A DNA stretch of 64,000 nt from an uncultured Pelagibacteraceae bacterium (GTDB lineage Bacteria; Pseudomonadota; Alphaproteobacteria; Pelagibacterales; Pelagibacteraceae). Both the position numbers and the translations under genes were made by a program. The notes beneath the pieces are model-generated. The model searched no databases, was not told where the DNA came from, and saw nothing but the letters and a program-made list of their open reading frames with translations. Every line of letters begins with the position of its first letter. The stretch's first letter is position 1. Location: NCBI GenBank assembly GCA_902571975.1, contig CACGED010000003.1, positions 1 to 64,000 on the forward strand. The letters are read 5' to 3'. Shown here piece after piece: positions 43,442 through 52,501 of the stretch.

Positions 43442-43680
43442 CCAATTTTATTAAATTTTTAATGATCAAGATTATAAGGTTTTATCAAATACTGATATCT
43501 CCATATCTAGGTAATAATTGTAGATATCTTCCAACATGTTCTGATTATTTTATTGAAAATCTTAGAGAGAATGGAATTTTAAAAGGAAGTATTAATGGGT
43601 TTAAAAGAATACTTAGTTGTCATCCAATAAAAATTTTGGGTGGTGGAGAGGGATTTGATCCAGTTAAAAAGAAAAAGTAA
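43438..43680 (+). CDS. yidD: YidD, membrane protein insertion efficiency factor
   Basis: 80-residue protein with an amphipathic N-terminus (IKIIRFYQILISPYLGN) and the conserved core CRYLPTCSDYFIENLRENG, then GFKRILSCHPIKILGG and GFDPVKKKK. It aids YidC-dependent insertion. It ends 3 bases before yidC. Confidence 0.94.
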   Translation: MTNFIKFLMIKIIRFYQILISPYLGNNCRYLPTCSDYFIENLRENGILKGSINGFKRILSCHPIKILGGGEGFDPVKKKK

Positions 43681-43683
43681 TTT

Positions 43684-45366
43684 ATGGATACCAAAAATGT
43701 AATTGCCGCAATATCTCTAAGTGCAGCTGTAATAATACTTTATAGTCTATTTTTCGCTCCAGCAGTAGTAGACCAAAAAGATATTTCAAATGACAAAAAT
43801 ATTACCAGTGAAAATTCTTCAACGGATGCACCATCATTAGTTCAGGACGAAGAAACAATTAAAATATCTAGAAATGATGCTTTAAAAGAAAATGAAAGAG
43901 TTCTTTTTGAAAATGACAAAATTAAAGGCTCAATTTCATTAATTGGGTCTTCAATAGACGACTTAACTTTTAAAAATTATACAAATACTTTAAATGGAGA
44001 TGATAATGTAATCTTATTAAATCCTAAACAGTCTAATAATGGATATTATGTAGAGACTGGTTGGGCAACAACAAGTAAAAACATTGACTTGCCAAACTCA
44101 AAATCTCTATGGAGTATTGAAGGCAATAACAAACTTACACCTAATTCCCCAGTAAAATTAAGTTGGACTAATAATCAAAATATTAAATTCGTAAAAGAAA
44201 TAAGTTTAGATAAACAATATCTTTTCAATATTAATCAAACAATTATTAACAATTCAGACAAAACTTATAATTTTTATCCATATGGACAAATAATAAGAAA
44301 TGTAGCCCCAGATGTAACTAATTTTTATATTTTGCATGAGGGCTTAATTGGAGTTTTTGACGATCAACTAATTGAAGAAGATTATGATGATATTGAGGAA
44401 AAAAAATATTCCAAGAATGCAAAATCTGGATGGCTAGGTATAACTGATAAATATTGGCTTACTAGTCTTATACCTGAAAAAGATAAAAGTTTTAGATCTG
44501 ATTTTGATTATAAAAATAAGTTTAGAGCAAATTTTATTGAGACAAATGCAACTGAAGTTGGTGCAAACGAGACTAAAAGTAACTCAATTAGGTTAATAAT
44601 TGCTGCAAAAGAAGTAAACGTTATTGATGGATATGCAGAAAGTGAAAACATTAATAAGTTTGATTTAGCAATAGATTGGGGATGGTTTTATTTCATTGTA
44701 AAACCCTTATTCTTCGCAATTCAATATTTCTTTAATCTGGCCGGCAATTTTGGAATAGCAATTATAATGATTACCGCTTGTATAAGATTAGCATTTTTTC
44801 CACTTGCAAATTACTCATTCAGATCAATGGCTAAAATGAAAGTTCTTCAGCCAGAAATGACAAGACTAAAAGAATTACACAAAGAAGATAAAATGAAACT
44901 TCAACAGGAAATGATGGCTTTATATAAAAGAGAAAAAGTCAATCCAATAAGTGGGTGTCTCCCAATTTTCATACAGATTCCATTTTTCTTTGCAATTTAT
45001 AAAGTTTTGTTTGTAACAATTGAGATGAGACATCAGCCATTTTTTGGTTGGATAAAAGATTTAAGTGAGAGAGATCCTACATCAATATTTAATTTATTTG
45101 GACTAATACCTTGGGACCCTCCTTCTTTTTTACTGATAGGTGTGTGGCCATGCTTAATGGGTGTTTCAATGTGGATGCAGCAAAAACTTAATCCTACACC
45201 TCCAGATCCTGTTCAGGCAAAGATATTCATGTTCTTCCCGTTATTTTTAACTGTAATACTAGCTCCTTTCCCAGCAGGACTAGTTATTTACTGGACTATT
45301 AATAACGTATTAACAATGGCACAACAGTACATAATAATCAAAAGAACCACCGTCAAAACTGTTTAA
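43684..45366 (+). CDS. yidC: YidC, membrane protein insertase
   Basis: Inserts inner-membrane proteins with or without SecYEG. 560 residues: N-terminal helix (VIAAISLSAAVIILYSLFFA), a large periplasmic beta domain (about residues 60-330), then the five-helix core with FGIAIIMITACIRLAFFPL, INPISGCLPIFIQIPFFFAIY-type sequence and the C-terminal AGLVIYWTINNVLTMAQQ. It is followed by argB after 5 bases; the GTPase engB often found between them is absent. Confidence 0.95.
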   Translation: MDTKNVIAAISLSAAVIILYSLFFAPAVVDQKDISNDKNITSENSSTDAPSLVQDEETIKISRNDALKENERVLFENDKIKGSISLIGSSIDDLTFKNYTNTLNGDDNVILLNPKQSNNGYYVETGWATTSKNIDLPNSKSLWSIEGNNKLTPNSPVKLSWTNNQNIKFVKEISLDKQYLFNINQTIINNSDKTYNFYPYGQIIRNVAPDVTNFYILHEGLIGVFDDQLIEEDYDDIEEKKYSKNAKSGWLGITDKYWLTSLIPEKDKSFRSDFDYKNKFRANFIETNATEVGANETKSNSIRLIIAAKEVNVIDGYAESENINKFDLAIDWGWFYFIVKPLFFAIQYFFNLAGNFGIAIIMITACIRLAFFPLANYSFRSMAKMKVLQPEMTRLKELHKEDKMKLQQEMMALYKREKVNPISGCLPIFIQIPFFFAIYKVLFVTIEMRHQPFFGWIKDLSERDPTSIFNLFGLIPWDPPSFLLIGVWPCLMGVSMWMQQKLNPTPPDPVQAKIFMFFPLFLTVILAPFPAGLVIYWTINNVLTMAQQYIIIKRTTVKTV

Positions 45367-45371
45367 TAGAA

Positions 45372-46220
45372 ATGGAAATAGAAAAAATAGTACCAAAAGA
45401 TGGTCCTTCCATCGACGAGGTTAATAAATATATAGATAAATATAAAAATGAATTAATAGTCATTAAATATGGGGGAAATGTTTTTATAGATAGAAATATT
45501 TTTAACAATTTTATTTCAGATATAAGTATTCTAAATAAGTTAGGATTATCAATAATAATAGTCCATGGAGGCGGTCCTAGAATTAAAAGAGAATTAGAAA
45601 AATCAAATATTCATTCAAAATTTATTAGAGGTTTAAGAGTTACAGACGAAAAAATTATAAATATTGTTGAAGAAGTCCTTATTGATTTTAATGAAGATAT
45701 TGTGAATTCTTTAATTGAAAAAGGTTCAAAAGCAATCTCATTAAACACAAAAAAAAATAATGTTATTGAGGTTATTCCAGAAGCAGAGGAACTTGGTTTT
45801 GTTGGAAAACCAAATAAAATAAATACAAATATTATAAAAGATATAATTAAGGCAAATTCAGTTCCAATTATATCACCTTTAGGATTAGGTAAAAATAATC
45901 AAGCATTTAATATTAACGGAGATACAGCTGCTGGTGCTATAGCTAAATCTTTGAAATGTAGAAGATTATTATTAATGACAAATGTTGAAGGTGTGCTTAA
46001 TAAAGAAAAAAAACTCATTGAGGAAATTACATCATTTGAAATTTTAGAGATGATAAATAATGAAATTATAACAGAGGGTATGATCCCTAAAATCAACACT
46101 TGCTTAGATGCAGTAATGAATGGCGTTACCGGTGTTGGTATTATTGATGGAAGAAAAAAACATTCAATTCTTTTTGAATTATTCTCAGATAAAGGCGCTG
46201 GTACATTAATAAGAAAATGA
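45372..46220 (+). CDS. argB: Acetylglutamate kinase
   Basis: Second step of arginine synthesis. 282 residues. Blocks: VIKYGGNVF (nucleotide site Lys), IVHGGGPRIKREL, FINGDTAAGAIA-type sequence near residue 190, and LMTNVEGVLNKE. It overlaps the HAD gene (ATGA). Together with argJ, argD and argF it covers most of the route to citrulline, dispersed over the window. Confidence 0.95.
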   Translation: MEIEKIVPKDGPSIDEVNKYIDKYKNELIVIKYGGNVFIDRNIFNNFISDISILNKLGLSIIIVHGGGPRIKRELEKSNIHSKFIRGLRVTDEKIINIVEEVLIDFNEDIVNSLIEKGSKAISLNTKKNNVIEVIPEAEELGFVGKPNKINTNIIKDIIKANSVPIISPLGLGKNNQAFNINGDTAAGAIAKSLKCRRLLLMTNVEGVLNKEKKLIEEITSFEILEMINNEIITEGMIPKINTCLDAVMNGVTGVGIIDGRKKHSILFELFSDKGAGTLIRK

Positions 46221-46879
46221 AAAATATAAAAAATATTTTATTTGATTGTGATGGTGTTCTTTATCAGGATTTAGAATCTGTATTTGGTCAAGTAAGTAAA
46301 AGAATGACGCAATACATTTCTGAAAAATTAAAAATTAACTTAGTCGAAGCTAAAAAATTACAAACTAACTACTTTCATAAATATAATACAAGTCTAAATG
46401 GATTAATGATACATCACGATATTCCTCCTAAAGAGTTTTTAAATTTCGTTCATGACATTGACTTATCTTTTATGGAAAAAGACTTTGTTTTGAGAGGTGA
46501 AATAGAGAAGTTGGATTTAAGAAAGTTCGTATTTACCAATGGTTCTAGTGAGCATGTAAGTAATATAACTACACATTTGGGTATTGATGATCTATTTGAG
46601 GATGTATTTGATATAGTTGATGCGGAATATAGCCCAAAACCTGCAGCGAAAGCATTCGATCTCATGGTAAAAAAATTTGATATTGACCCAAAAGAAACAA
46701 TTTATATTGAAGATATTGCAAAAAATTTGTCAATTGGTAAAGAAAGAGGAGCTACGACAGTCTGGCTAATCAATAATGAATATTGGGGTAAAAAAGAATC
46801 CGATAAAGACTATATTGACTATAAAATAGAAAATCTCTCTTTATTTTTAAAAGAAATAAGGTTATTAAAAAACTCATAA
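46217..46879 (+). CDS. HAD-family hydrolase, pyrimidine 5'-nucleotidase-like
   Basis: 220 residues. HAD motif I is LFDCDGVLYQD, motif II lies in VFTNGSSEHV, the conserved Lys in SPKPAAKAF, and motif IV in IYIEDIAKN. The cap and the YFHKYNTSLNGL block resemble the plant/yeast SDT1-type pyrimidine nucleotidases common in alphaproteobacteria. It lies between argB and dapD with 4-base overlap and 3-base gap. The substrate is unproven. Confidence 0.85.
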   Translation: MKNIKNILFDCDGVLYQDLESVFGQVSKRMTQYISEKLKINLVEAKKLQTNYFHKYNTSLNGLMIHHDIPPKEFLNFVHDIDLSFMEKDFVLRGEIEKLDLRKFVFTNGSSEHVSNITTHLGIDDLFEDVFDIVDAEYSPKPAAKAFDLMVKKFDIDPKETIYIEDIAKNLSIGKERGATTVWLINNEYWGKKESDKDYIDYKIENLSLFLKEIRLLKNS

Positions 46880-46882
46880 ATT

Positions 46883-47710
46883 ATGAGTATAGAAAATGTA
46901 ATAAATGAAGCTTGGGAAAAAAGGGATCAAATAAATCCTGCTTCAGATCAGTCTTTAAAAGATACTATAAATCAAGTTATTGATGACTTAGATAGTGGAA
47001 AGTCACGAGTTGCTGAAAAAATAAATGGTGAATGGATAACCAATCAACATTTGAAAAAAGCAATCATGTTAAGTTTTAGATTATATCCAATGGAGAATTT
47101 GAATGGTCCATATAGTAGTTGGTATGATAAAGCTCATTTACTAAAGGGTAAGACTGCAGGATGGACAAAAGAAGATCATGAGAAAGCGGGTTTTAGAATG
47201 GTGCCTAATTCACCAGTAAGAAAAGGAAGTTTTGTTGGCAAGAATGCAGTTTTAATGCCATGCTACGTTAACATCGGAGCATACATAGATGAAGGAACAA
47301 TGATTGATACATTTGCAAGAGCAGGAAGCTGTAGCCAAATTGGAAAAAATTGTCATATCTCAGCAGGTTCAGGTGTGGGTGGAGTTTTAGAACCTGCACA
47401 AGCTCTGCCAACTATTATCGAGGATAATGTATTTTTAGGTGCAATGTCTGAAGTTGTAGAAGGTGTTATTGTAGGAGAAGGATCCGTACTGAGTATGGGC
47501 ATGTACATAGGACAATCTACAAAAATTGTTAATAGAAAAACTGGAGAAATAACTTATGGAAAAATTCCTCCTTATTCAGTTGTAGTACCAGGTTCACTTC
47601 CTGACAAAAATAAACCAACTGCACCTTCACTATATTGTGCTGTAATAATTAAACAAGTAGATGAAAAGACAAGATCTAAAACTTCTATTAACGATCTCTT
47701 GAGAGAATAG
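46883..47710 (+). CDS. dapD: Tetrahydrodipicolinate N-succinyltransferase
   Basis: Succinylation step of lysine/DAP synthesis. 275 residues with the left-handed beta-helix hexapeptide region ([33 protein letters not shown]) and the conserved [16 protein letters not shown] lead-in. It is 5 bases upstream of dapE, which acts two steps later. Confidence 0.96.
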   Translation: MSIENVINEAWEKRDQINPASDQSLKDTINQVIDDLDSGKSRVAEKINGEWITNQHLKKAIMLSFRLYPMENLNGPYSSWYDKAHLLKGKTAGWTKEDHEKAGFRMVPNSPVRKGSFVGKNAVLMPCYVNIGAYIDEGTMIDTFARAGSCSQIGKNCHISAGSGVGGVLEPAQALPTIIEDNVFLGAMSEVVEGVIVGEGSVLSMGMYIGQSTKIVNRKTGEITYGKIPPYSVVVPGSLPDKNKPTAPSLYCAVIIKQVDEKTRSKTSINDLLRE

Positions 47711-47715
47711 TTTCG

Positions 47716-48873
47716 ATGAAAATTATAAATGAACTTCAATTAGCTAAAGAGCTAATTAGATTTCCAACTGTAACTCCTATAGATGCTGGAATAATGAAAT
47801 TTTTGGAAAAAAAATTGAAAAAACTTGGCTTTAAAACTAAAATTCTCGAGTTCAAAGAAAAAGGAAATGCTCCAGTTAAAAATCTATATGCAAGATTAGG
47901 GAGCAAGAGTCCTAATTTTTGTTATGCTGGACATCTTGATGTTGTTCCTGCTGGAAATTTAAGAGATTGGACGGTAAATCCATTTAAACCATCAATTAAA
48001 AATGGACATTTAATCGGAAGAGGTGCAAATGATATGAAAAGCTCAATAGCTGCATTTGTGTCTGCTATAAGCGTTTTTGTTGAGAAAAATAGAGGATTTA
48101 ACGGATCGATAAGTCTTTTAATCACTGGAGATGAGGAAGGTGTTGCCATTAATGGAACCAAGAAAGTTGTAGACTATTTAAAAAAGAGACGAGAGAAAAT
48201 AGATTTTTGCTTGGTTGGAGAACCAACTAATCCTAATAAATTAGGTGAAATGATTAAAATTGGTCGAAGAGGAAGTATGAACGGTCGATTAACAATTACA
48301 GGAGTTCAGGGGCATGTAGCATATCCTCATAGAGCAAATAACCCTTCGACTGCACTAGTGAGAATACTTAAAGAACTAAAAGATATACGATTTGACAAAG
48401 GTACGAAAGATTTTCAACCAACAAACCTTGAAATTACAAAAATTAATATAAATAATACCGCAGACAATGTAATTCCAGGTCTTGCATATGCTTCATTTAA
48501 TATAAGATTTAATAGTATGCATACTTCAAATTCCATTAAAGAAAAAATTAATAAAATTTTGAAAAAAATATGTAATAAAACTAAATCTAAATATAAAATT
48601 GATTATAGTGTTTCAGGTGAAGCTTTTCTTACAAAGCCTAATAGTACAACATTTATGATACAAAATGTTATTAAAAAAGTTACTAAAATAAAACCTAAAC
48701 TTTCAACTACTGGAGGCACATCAGATGCAAGGTTTATTAGGAAAATAGCTCCTTGTTTAGAATTTGGCTTAGTGGGAAAAACTATGCATAAAGTTGATGA
48801 GGCTGTGTCACTAATCGATTTAAAAAAATTGAGTTTAATATATTCAAAAATTTTAAAAAATTATTTTAAGTGA
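47716..48873 (+). CDS. dapE: Succinyl-diaminopimelate desuccinylase
   Basis: Zinc M20-family hydrolase of lysine synthesis. 385 residues. Metal-site blocks: YAGHLDVVPAGN, GRGANDMKSSIAAF, TGDEEGVAINGT (catalytic Glu pair), and TGGTSDARFI near the C-terminus. Its stop overlaps the GTG start of the deacetylase-like gene (GTGA). Confidence 0.95.
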   Translation: MKIINELQLAKELIRFPTVTPIDAGIMKFLEKKLKKLGFKTKILEFKEKGNAPVKNLYARLGSKSPNFCYAGHLDVVPAGNLRDWTVNPFKPSIKNGHLIGRGANDMKSSIAAFVSAISVFVEKNRGFNGSISLLITGDEEGVAINGTKKVVDYLKKRREKIDFCLVGEPTNPNKLGEMIKIGRRGSMNGRLTITGVQGHVAYPHRANNPSTALVRILKELKDIRFDKGTKDFQPTNLEITKININNTADNVIPGLAYASFNIRFNSMHTSNSIKEKINKILKKICNKTKSKYKIDYSVSGEAFLTKPNSTTFMIQNVIKKVTKIKPKLSTTGGTSDARFIRKIAPCLEFGLVGKTMHKVDEAVSLIDLKKLSLIYSKILKNYFK

Positions 48874-49799
48874 AGACTGGTCTTATCACCTCAGATACTT
48901 ATAAAAATCATAATACTGGGAATGGTCATCCAGAAAAAATTGATAGGGTTACCGCAATAATTGATAACTTTAAAAAAATAGATAACAAAAATCTTATATG
49001 GAAAAAACCAAATAAATTTGATGAATTTTTTTTAAACAAAACACATTCAATAGATTATATTAATCATGTTAAACAGTCTTTTCCAAAAAAAGGTTTAGTA
49101 TTTTTAGATGGTGATACAATTGTTTCCCCTGGTAGTAAAGATGCTACTAAAGATGCAGTAGGTTCAATTATTACAGCAATAGATGGAGTACAAAATAAAG
49201 AATTTAAGAATGCTTTTTGTGCTGTAAGACCTCCAGGTCATCATGCAGAAAAAGGGAAAGCTATGGGATTTTGTATCTATAATAATGTAGCAGTTGGCGC
49301 TAATTACCTAATTGAAAAGTATAAATACAAAAAAATTGCAATAATTGATTTTGATGTTCACCATGGTAATGGAACTCAAGATATTTTTTATAATAATGAA
49401 AAGGTATTATATGTTTCTACTCACCAATACCCTTATTACCCTGGCTCAGGTTCAAATAAGGAAAATGGAAAATTTAATAATGTATTGAATATTCCATTAG
49501 AAGCTGGAACAACATCTGAAGTATATTTAAATGCTTATGAAAATGTTTTAACTAAAATAAAGCAGTTTAGGCCTGAATTTTTGTTATTTTCTGCAGGTTT
49601 TGATGCACATATTGACGATCCGTTAGCACAAATGAGATTAAGTACAGAGGATTTTTATAAAATAACTAAAAGGACTTTGGAATATTCTAAATCTTTTTGT
49701 AATGGTAGGGTCGTTTCAATTCTTGAAGGTGGTTATGATCTTAAAGCCTTACAAAATAGTACTCAAAGGCATGTTGATGCGTTATTAGAATTTAATTGA
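48870..49799 (+). CDS. Histone-deacetylase family amidohydrolase (AcuC/AphA-like)
   Basis: 309 residues, class II-type zinc deacetylase. Catalytic blocks: RPPGHHAEKGKAMGFC with the paired His, IDFDVHHGNGTQDIF with the zinc Asp and His, and FSAGFDAHIDDPLAQM with the second zinc Asp. Bacterial members deacetylate acetylated lysines, polyamines or small acetyl compounds. GTG start overlapping the dapE stop. A SET-domain gene follows 31 bases downstream. Confidence 0.92.
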   Translation: MKTGLITSDTYKNHNTGNGHPEKIDRVTAIIDNFKKIDNKNLIWKKPNKFDEFFLNKTHSIDYINHVKQSFPKKGLVFLDGDTIVSPGSKDATKDAVGSIITAIDGVQNKEFKNAFCAVRPPGHHAEKGKAMGFCIYNNVAVGANYLIEKYKYKKIAIIDFDVHHGNGTQDIFYNNEKVLYVSTHQYPYYPGSGSNKENGKFNNVLNIPLEAGTTSEVYLNAYENVLTKIKQFRPEFLLFSAGFDAHIDDPLAQMRLSTEDFYKITKRTLEYSKSFCNGRVVSILEGGYDLKALQNSTQRHVDALLEFN

Positions 49800-49830
49800 T
49801 AATATTTTTTTAAGCTCTAAACACAAACAT

Positions 49831-50304
49831 ATGAAATTATACAAGATTAAAAAGTCTGATATTGATAAAAAAGGTAAAGGACTTTACGCTACAAGAGATA
49901 TAAAAGAAGGTGAAAAAATAATAGATTACATTGGTAAATTAATTACCAAAAAACAAACTGAGAATTCTGACAAATACGATAACAGTAAGCCAATATATTT
50001 ATTTACAGTAAATAAAAGATATGATCTCGATGGGGATTTCCCATGGAATACAGCTGGTCTAATAAATCACTCATGTGAAAATAATTGTGACTACGATGGT
50101 AAGGGGCTTAAAATTTGGGTTAAGGCTATAAAAGATATTAAAAAAGGTGAGGAATTAACTTGTGACTATGGATTTGGTTACGACAAAGATTACAAACAAT
50201 TTCCTTGTAAATGTAAGTCAAAAAATTGTTGTGGCTATATTGTAAGAGCAGAATCAAGGTGGAGAATTAATAAAAAATTCTCAATGGGTAATAGGAAAAA
50301 TTAG
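49831..50304 (+). CDS. SET-domain protein with post-SET cysteines
   Basis: 157 residues; the whole protein is a compact SET domain, a lysine methyltransferase fold best known from eukaryotes. SAM and substrate motifs: GKGLYATRDIKEGEKI, INHSCENNC (residues 78-86), and GEELTCDYGF (106-115). A Cys-rich post-SET tail (PCKCKSKNCCG) could bind zinc with the NHSC cysteine. Substrate unknown; ribosomal or nucleoid proteins are candidates. Converges on truA with a 4-base overlap. Confidence 0.9.
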   Translation: MKLYKIKKSDIDKKGKGLYATRDIKEGEKIIDYIGKLITKKQTENSDKYDNSKPIYLFTVNKRYDLDGDFPWNTAGLINHSCENNCDYDGKGLKIWVKAIKDIKKGEELTCDYGFGYDKDYKQFPCKCKSKNCCGYIVRAESRWRINKKFSMGNRKN

Positions 50305-51041
50305 TATAAAACTTTTTTCAAAAATAATCCTTCTGCTGGTGCTGGAGGTGCGCATAAATTTCTATTTTTTGATTTAATTACACCTGAAAATTTTTTTAAT
50401 GTCCACTTTTTTTCACCAATATATTTTAAACAACCAACCATTGATCTAACTTGTTGTTTTAAAAATGATTGAGATCTAAACTCTAATTCAATTTTGTTAT
50501 TTTTCTTTTTAATTTTAACTGATTTAATCGATCTTATTGGGCTCTTTGCATTACATCCAGATGCTCTAAAAGTTGAAAAATCGTAAGTTCCAATTAACTT
50601 TTTTGCTGCTTTTTTCATTATTTCTAATTCAAGATTTTTAATAACAAACCATCCTCGCTTATTTTCAAGGATAGGTTTACTCAATTGATTAAAAATAATA
50701 TATGTATAAATTCTCTCTTTCGCAGAAAAACGTGCATGAAATTTCATATTTTTTCTTTTTATTTTTAAAATGGCTATTTCGTATTTATTTAAAAAATAAT
50801 TAATTGATTTTAAAAATTTGTTTAAATTTTGGATTTTTTCAGTGACATCAAAATGTGCAGATTGCTCAATTGCATGAACACCAGTATCTGTTCTTCCCGA
50901 ACCAATAAGTGTAATTTTTTCATTTAAAAGATATGAAATTTTCTTTTGAATTAATCCTTGTATAGTTTTGCCTTTTGTTTGTACCTGCCAACCAATGAAA
51001 GAAGATCCAACATATTCTACTAGAATTTGATATCTGAACAT
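50301..51041 (-). CDS. truA: TruA, tRNA pseudouridine synthase
   Basis: Makes pseudouridine at tRNA positions 38-40. 246 residues. The catalytic Asp is in IGSGRTDTGVHAIEQ. Other blocks: VEYVGSSFIGWQVQ, RIYTYIIFNQ and RSFLKQQVRSMVG-like sequence near the end. It is 2 bases after fmt in the def-fmt-truA operon. Confidence 0.95.
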   Translation of the reverse strand: MFRYQILVEYVGSSFIGWQVQTKGKTIQGLIQKKISYLLNEKITLIGSGRTDTGVHAIEQSAHFDVTEKIQNLNKFLKSINYFLNKYEIAILKIKRKNMKFHARFSAKERIYTYIIFNQLSKPILENKRGWFVIKNLELEIMKKAAKKLIGTYDFSTFRASGCNAKSPIRSIKSVKIKKKNNKIELEFRSQSFLKQQVRSMVGCLKYIGEKKWTLKKFSGVIKSKNRNLCAPPAPAEGLFLKKVLY

Positions 51042-51043
51042 GT

Positions 51044-51964
51044 TTAATTCAGATCAGTGCCTTTAGTAATTTGGCTACCACGCAGAAATTCATTAGTTTT
51101 TTGAACTGTTTTACCTTGCCTTTGGATCTCAATGATCTTTATTGAATTTTCACCACAACCAATTTCAAAATTATCTGATAAGACATATCCTGATTTTCCA
51201 CTTATGATTGATTTTTCTGCTTTTAGTATCTTATATCTTTCCCCTTTAAATTCAAACCAACCTCCTGGATTAGGATATAGACCATTAATTTTTCCTATTA
51301 TTTTTAAATTACTGTCCTCCCAATTTATTTTTCCTTCTTCTTTTTTAATTTTTTTTGCGTATGTAGATTTATTATGATCTTGCTCTTTAAATGATGCTTT
51401 ATTATCAAATATATCATCAATATTTTGTAGTATTTTTTCAGATGCTAAATTACTTAATCTTTGAGATAAATCCTCAGTATTTTCATTTTCTAAAATATTT
51501 ATTGAATATTGATTACAGACGGGACCAGAATCTAAACCCTCATTAATTTTCATTATAGAAATACCTGTTGATGTTTCATTTTCCATAATTGCTCTTTGAA
51601 TAGGAGCTGCACCTCGTAATTTTGGTAAAAGTGAATAATGAATATTTATCCATCCATATTTTGGGATTTTTAAAATATCTTTTTTAAGAATCTGCCCGTA
51701 AGCAACAACGATACCTAGACTTATATTTTGTTTTTCAAGGAAATTTTTTTCTTCAGGGTCATCTAATACTATTGGAGTTCTAATAGGAATATTTAATATT
51801 TCAGCCATTATATGAACGGGTGACTTATTTAATCTGTGACCTCTATTTGATGCTACAGGTGGTTGAGTATAAACAACCTCGATATCAAAACCATTTTGAT
51901 ACAATGATTTGAGTATTTGCCCAGAAATGGTAGGAGTGCCCATAAAAGCAATTTTTTTGCTCAT
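51044..51964 (-). CDS. fmt: Methionyl-tRNA formyltransferase
   Basis: Formylates initiator Met-tRNA. 306 residues. N-terminus KIAFMGTPTISGQIL, folate/catalytic block INIHYSLLPKLRGAAPIQRA with the Asn-His pair, and ISIMKINEGLDSGPV with the catalytic Asp. The C-terminal domain binds the tRNA. It overlaps the def stop by one base. Confidence 0.96.
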   Translation of the reverse strand: MSKKIAFMGTPTISGQILKSLYQNGFDIEVVYTQPPVASNRGHRLNKSPVHIMAEILNIPIRTPIVLDDPEEKNFLEKQNISLGIVVAYGQILKKDILKIPKYGWINIHYSLLPKLRGAAPIQRAIMENETSTGISIMKINEGLDSGPVCNQYSINILENENTEDLSQRLSNLASEKILQNIDDIFDNKASFKEQDHNKSTYAKKIKKEEGKINWEDSNLKIIGKINGLYPNPGGWFEFKGERYKILKAEKSIISGKSGYVLSDNFEIGCGENSIKIIEIQRQGKTVQKTNEFLRGSQITKGTDLN

Positions 51965-52485
51965 TAAACAATAATTCTATCAGGGGAATTTTTTCTTTTT
52001 GATAATTTTTTAACAATCATTGTTTTTTTCAATTTTGACAAATAGTCTATAAACAGAATTCCTTCAAGATGATCCATTTCATGTTGTATGCAAGTTGCAA
52101 GGAGACCATCAGCTTCTAAAATTTTATTTTCTCCATTATAATCTAAATATTCAACCTCACAATATTTAGATCTATCAACTTCTGCGAAATAATCTGGGAC
52201 GGATAAACATCCCTCTTCATATGTTGTTTTTTCTTTGTCTTTGTTTTTAATTGTTGGATTTACAAAATACATCGGATTTTTCTCTCCATCTTTTGAAATA
52301 TCCATTACTATAATCCTTTTTGGAATACCAATTTGAATTGCTGCTAATCCAATACCATTAGCTGCATACATTGTTTCCAACATGTCATCCATTAACTTTC
52401 TTTCTTCGTTACCCACTTTTTCTACTGGTTTTGAGACTTGTCTTAAAATCTCATTAGGTTCAGTTATAATGGTTTTTATTGTCAT
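51964..52485 (-). CDS. def: Peptide deformylase
   Basis: Removes formyl from nascent proteins; metalloenzyme. 173 residues with all three motifs: GIGLAAIQIG, EGCLSVPD and QHEMDHLEGI. First of the def-fmt-truA operon. Confidence 0.97.
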   Translation of the reverse strand: MTIKTIITEPNEILRQVSKPVEKVGNEERKLMDDMLETMYAANGIGLAAIQIGIPKRIIVMDISKDGEKNPMYFVNPTIKNKDKEKTTYEEGCLSVPDYFAEVDRSKYCEVEYLDYNGENKILEADGLLATCIQHEMDHLEGILFIDYLSKLKKTMIVKKLSKRKNSPDRIIV

Positions 52486-52501
52486 GATTGATTAAAGTAT
52501 T

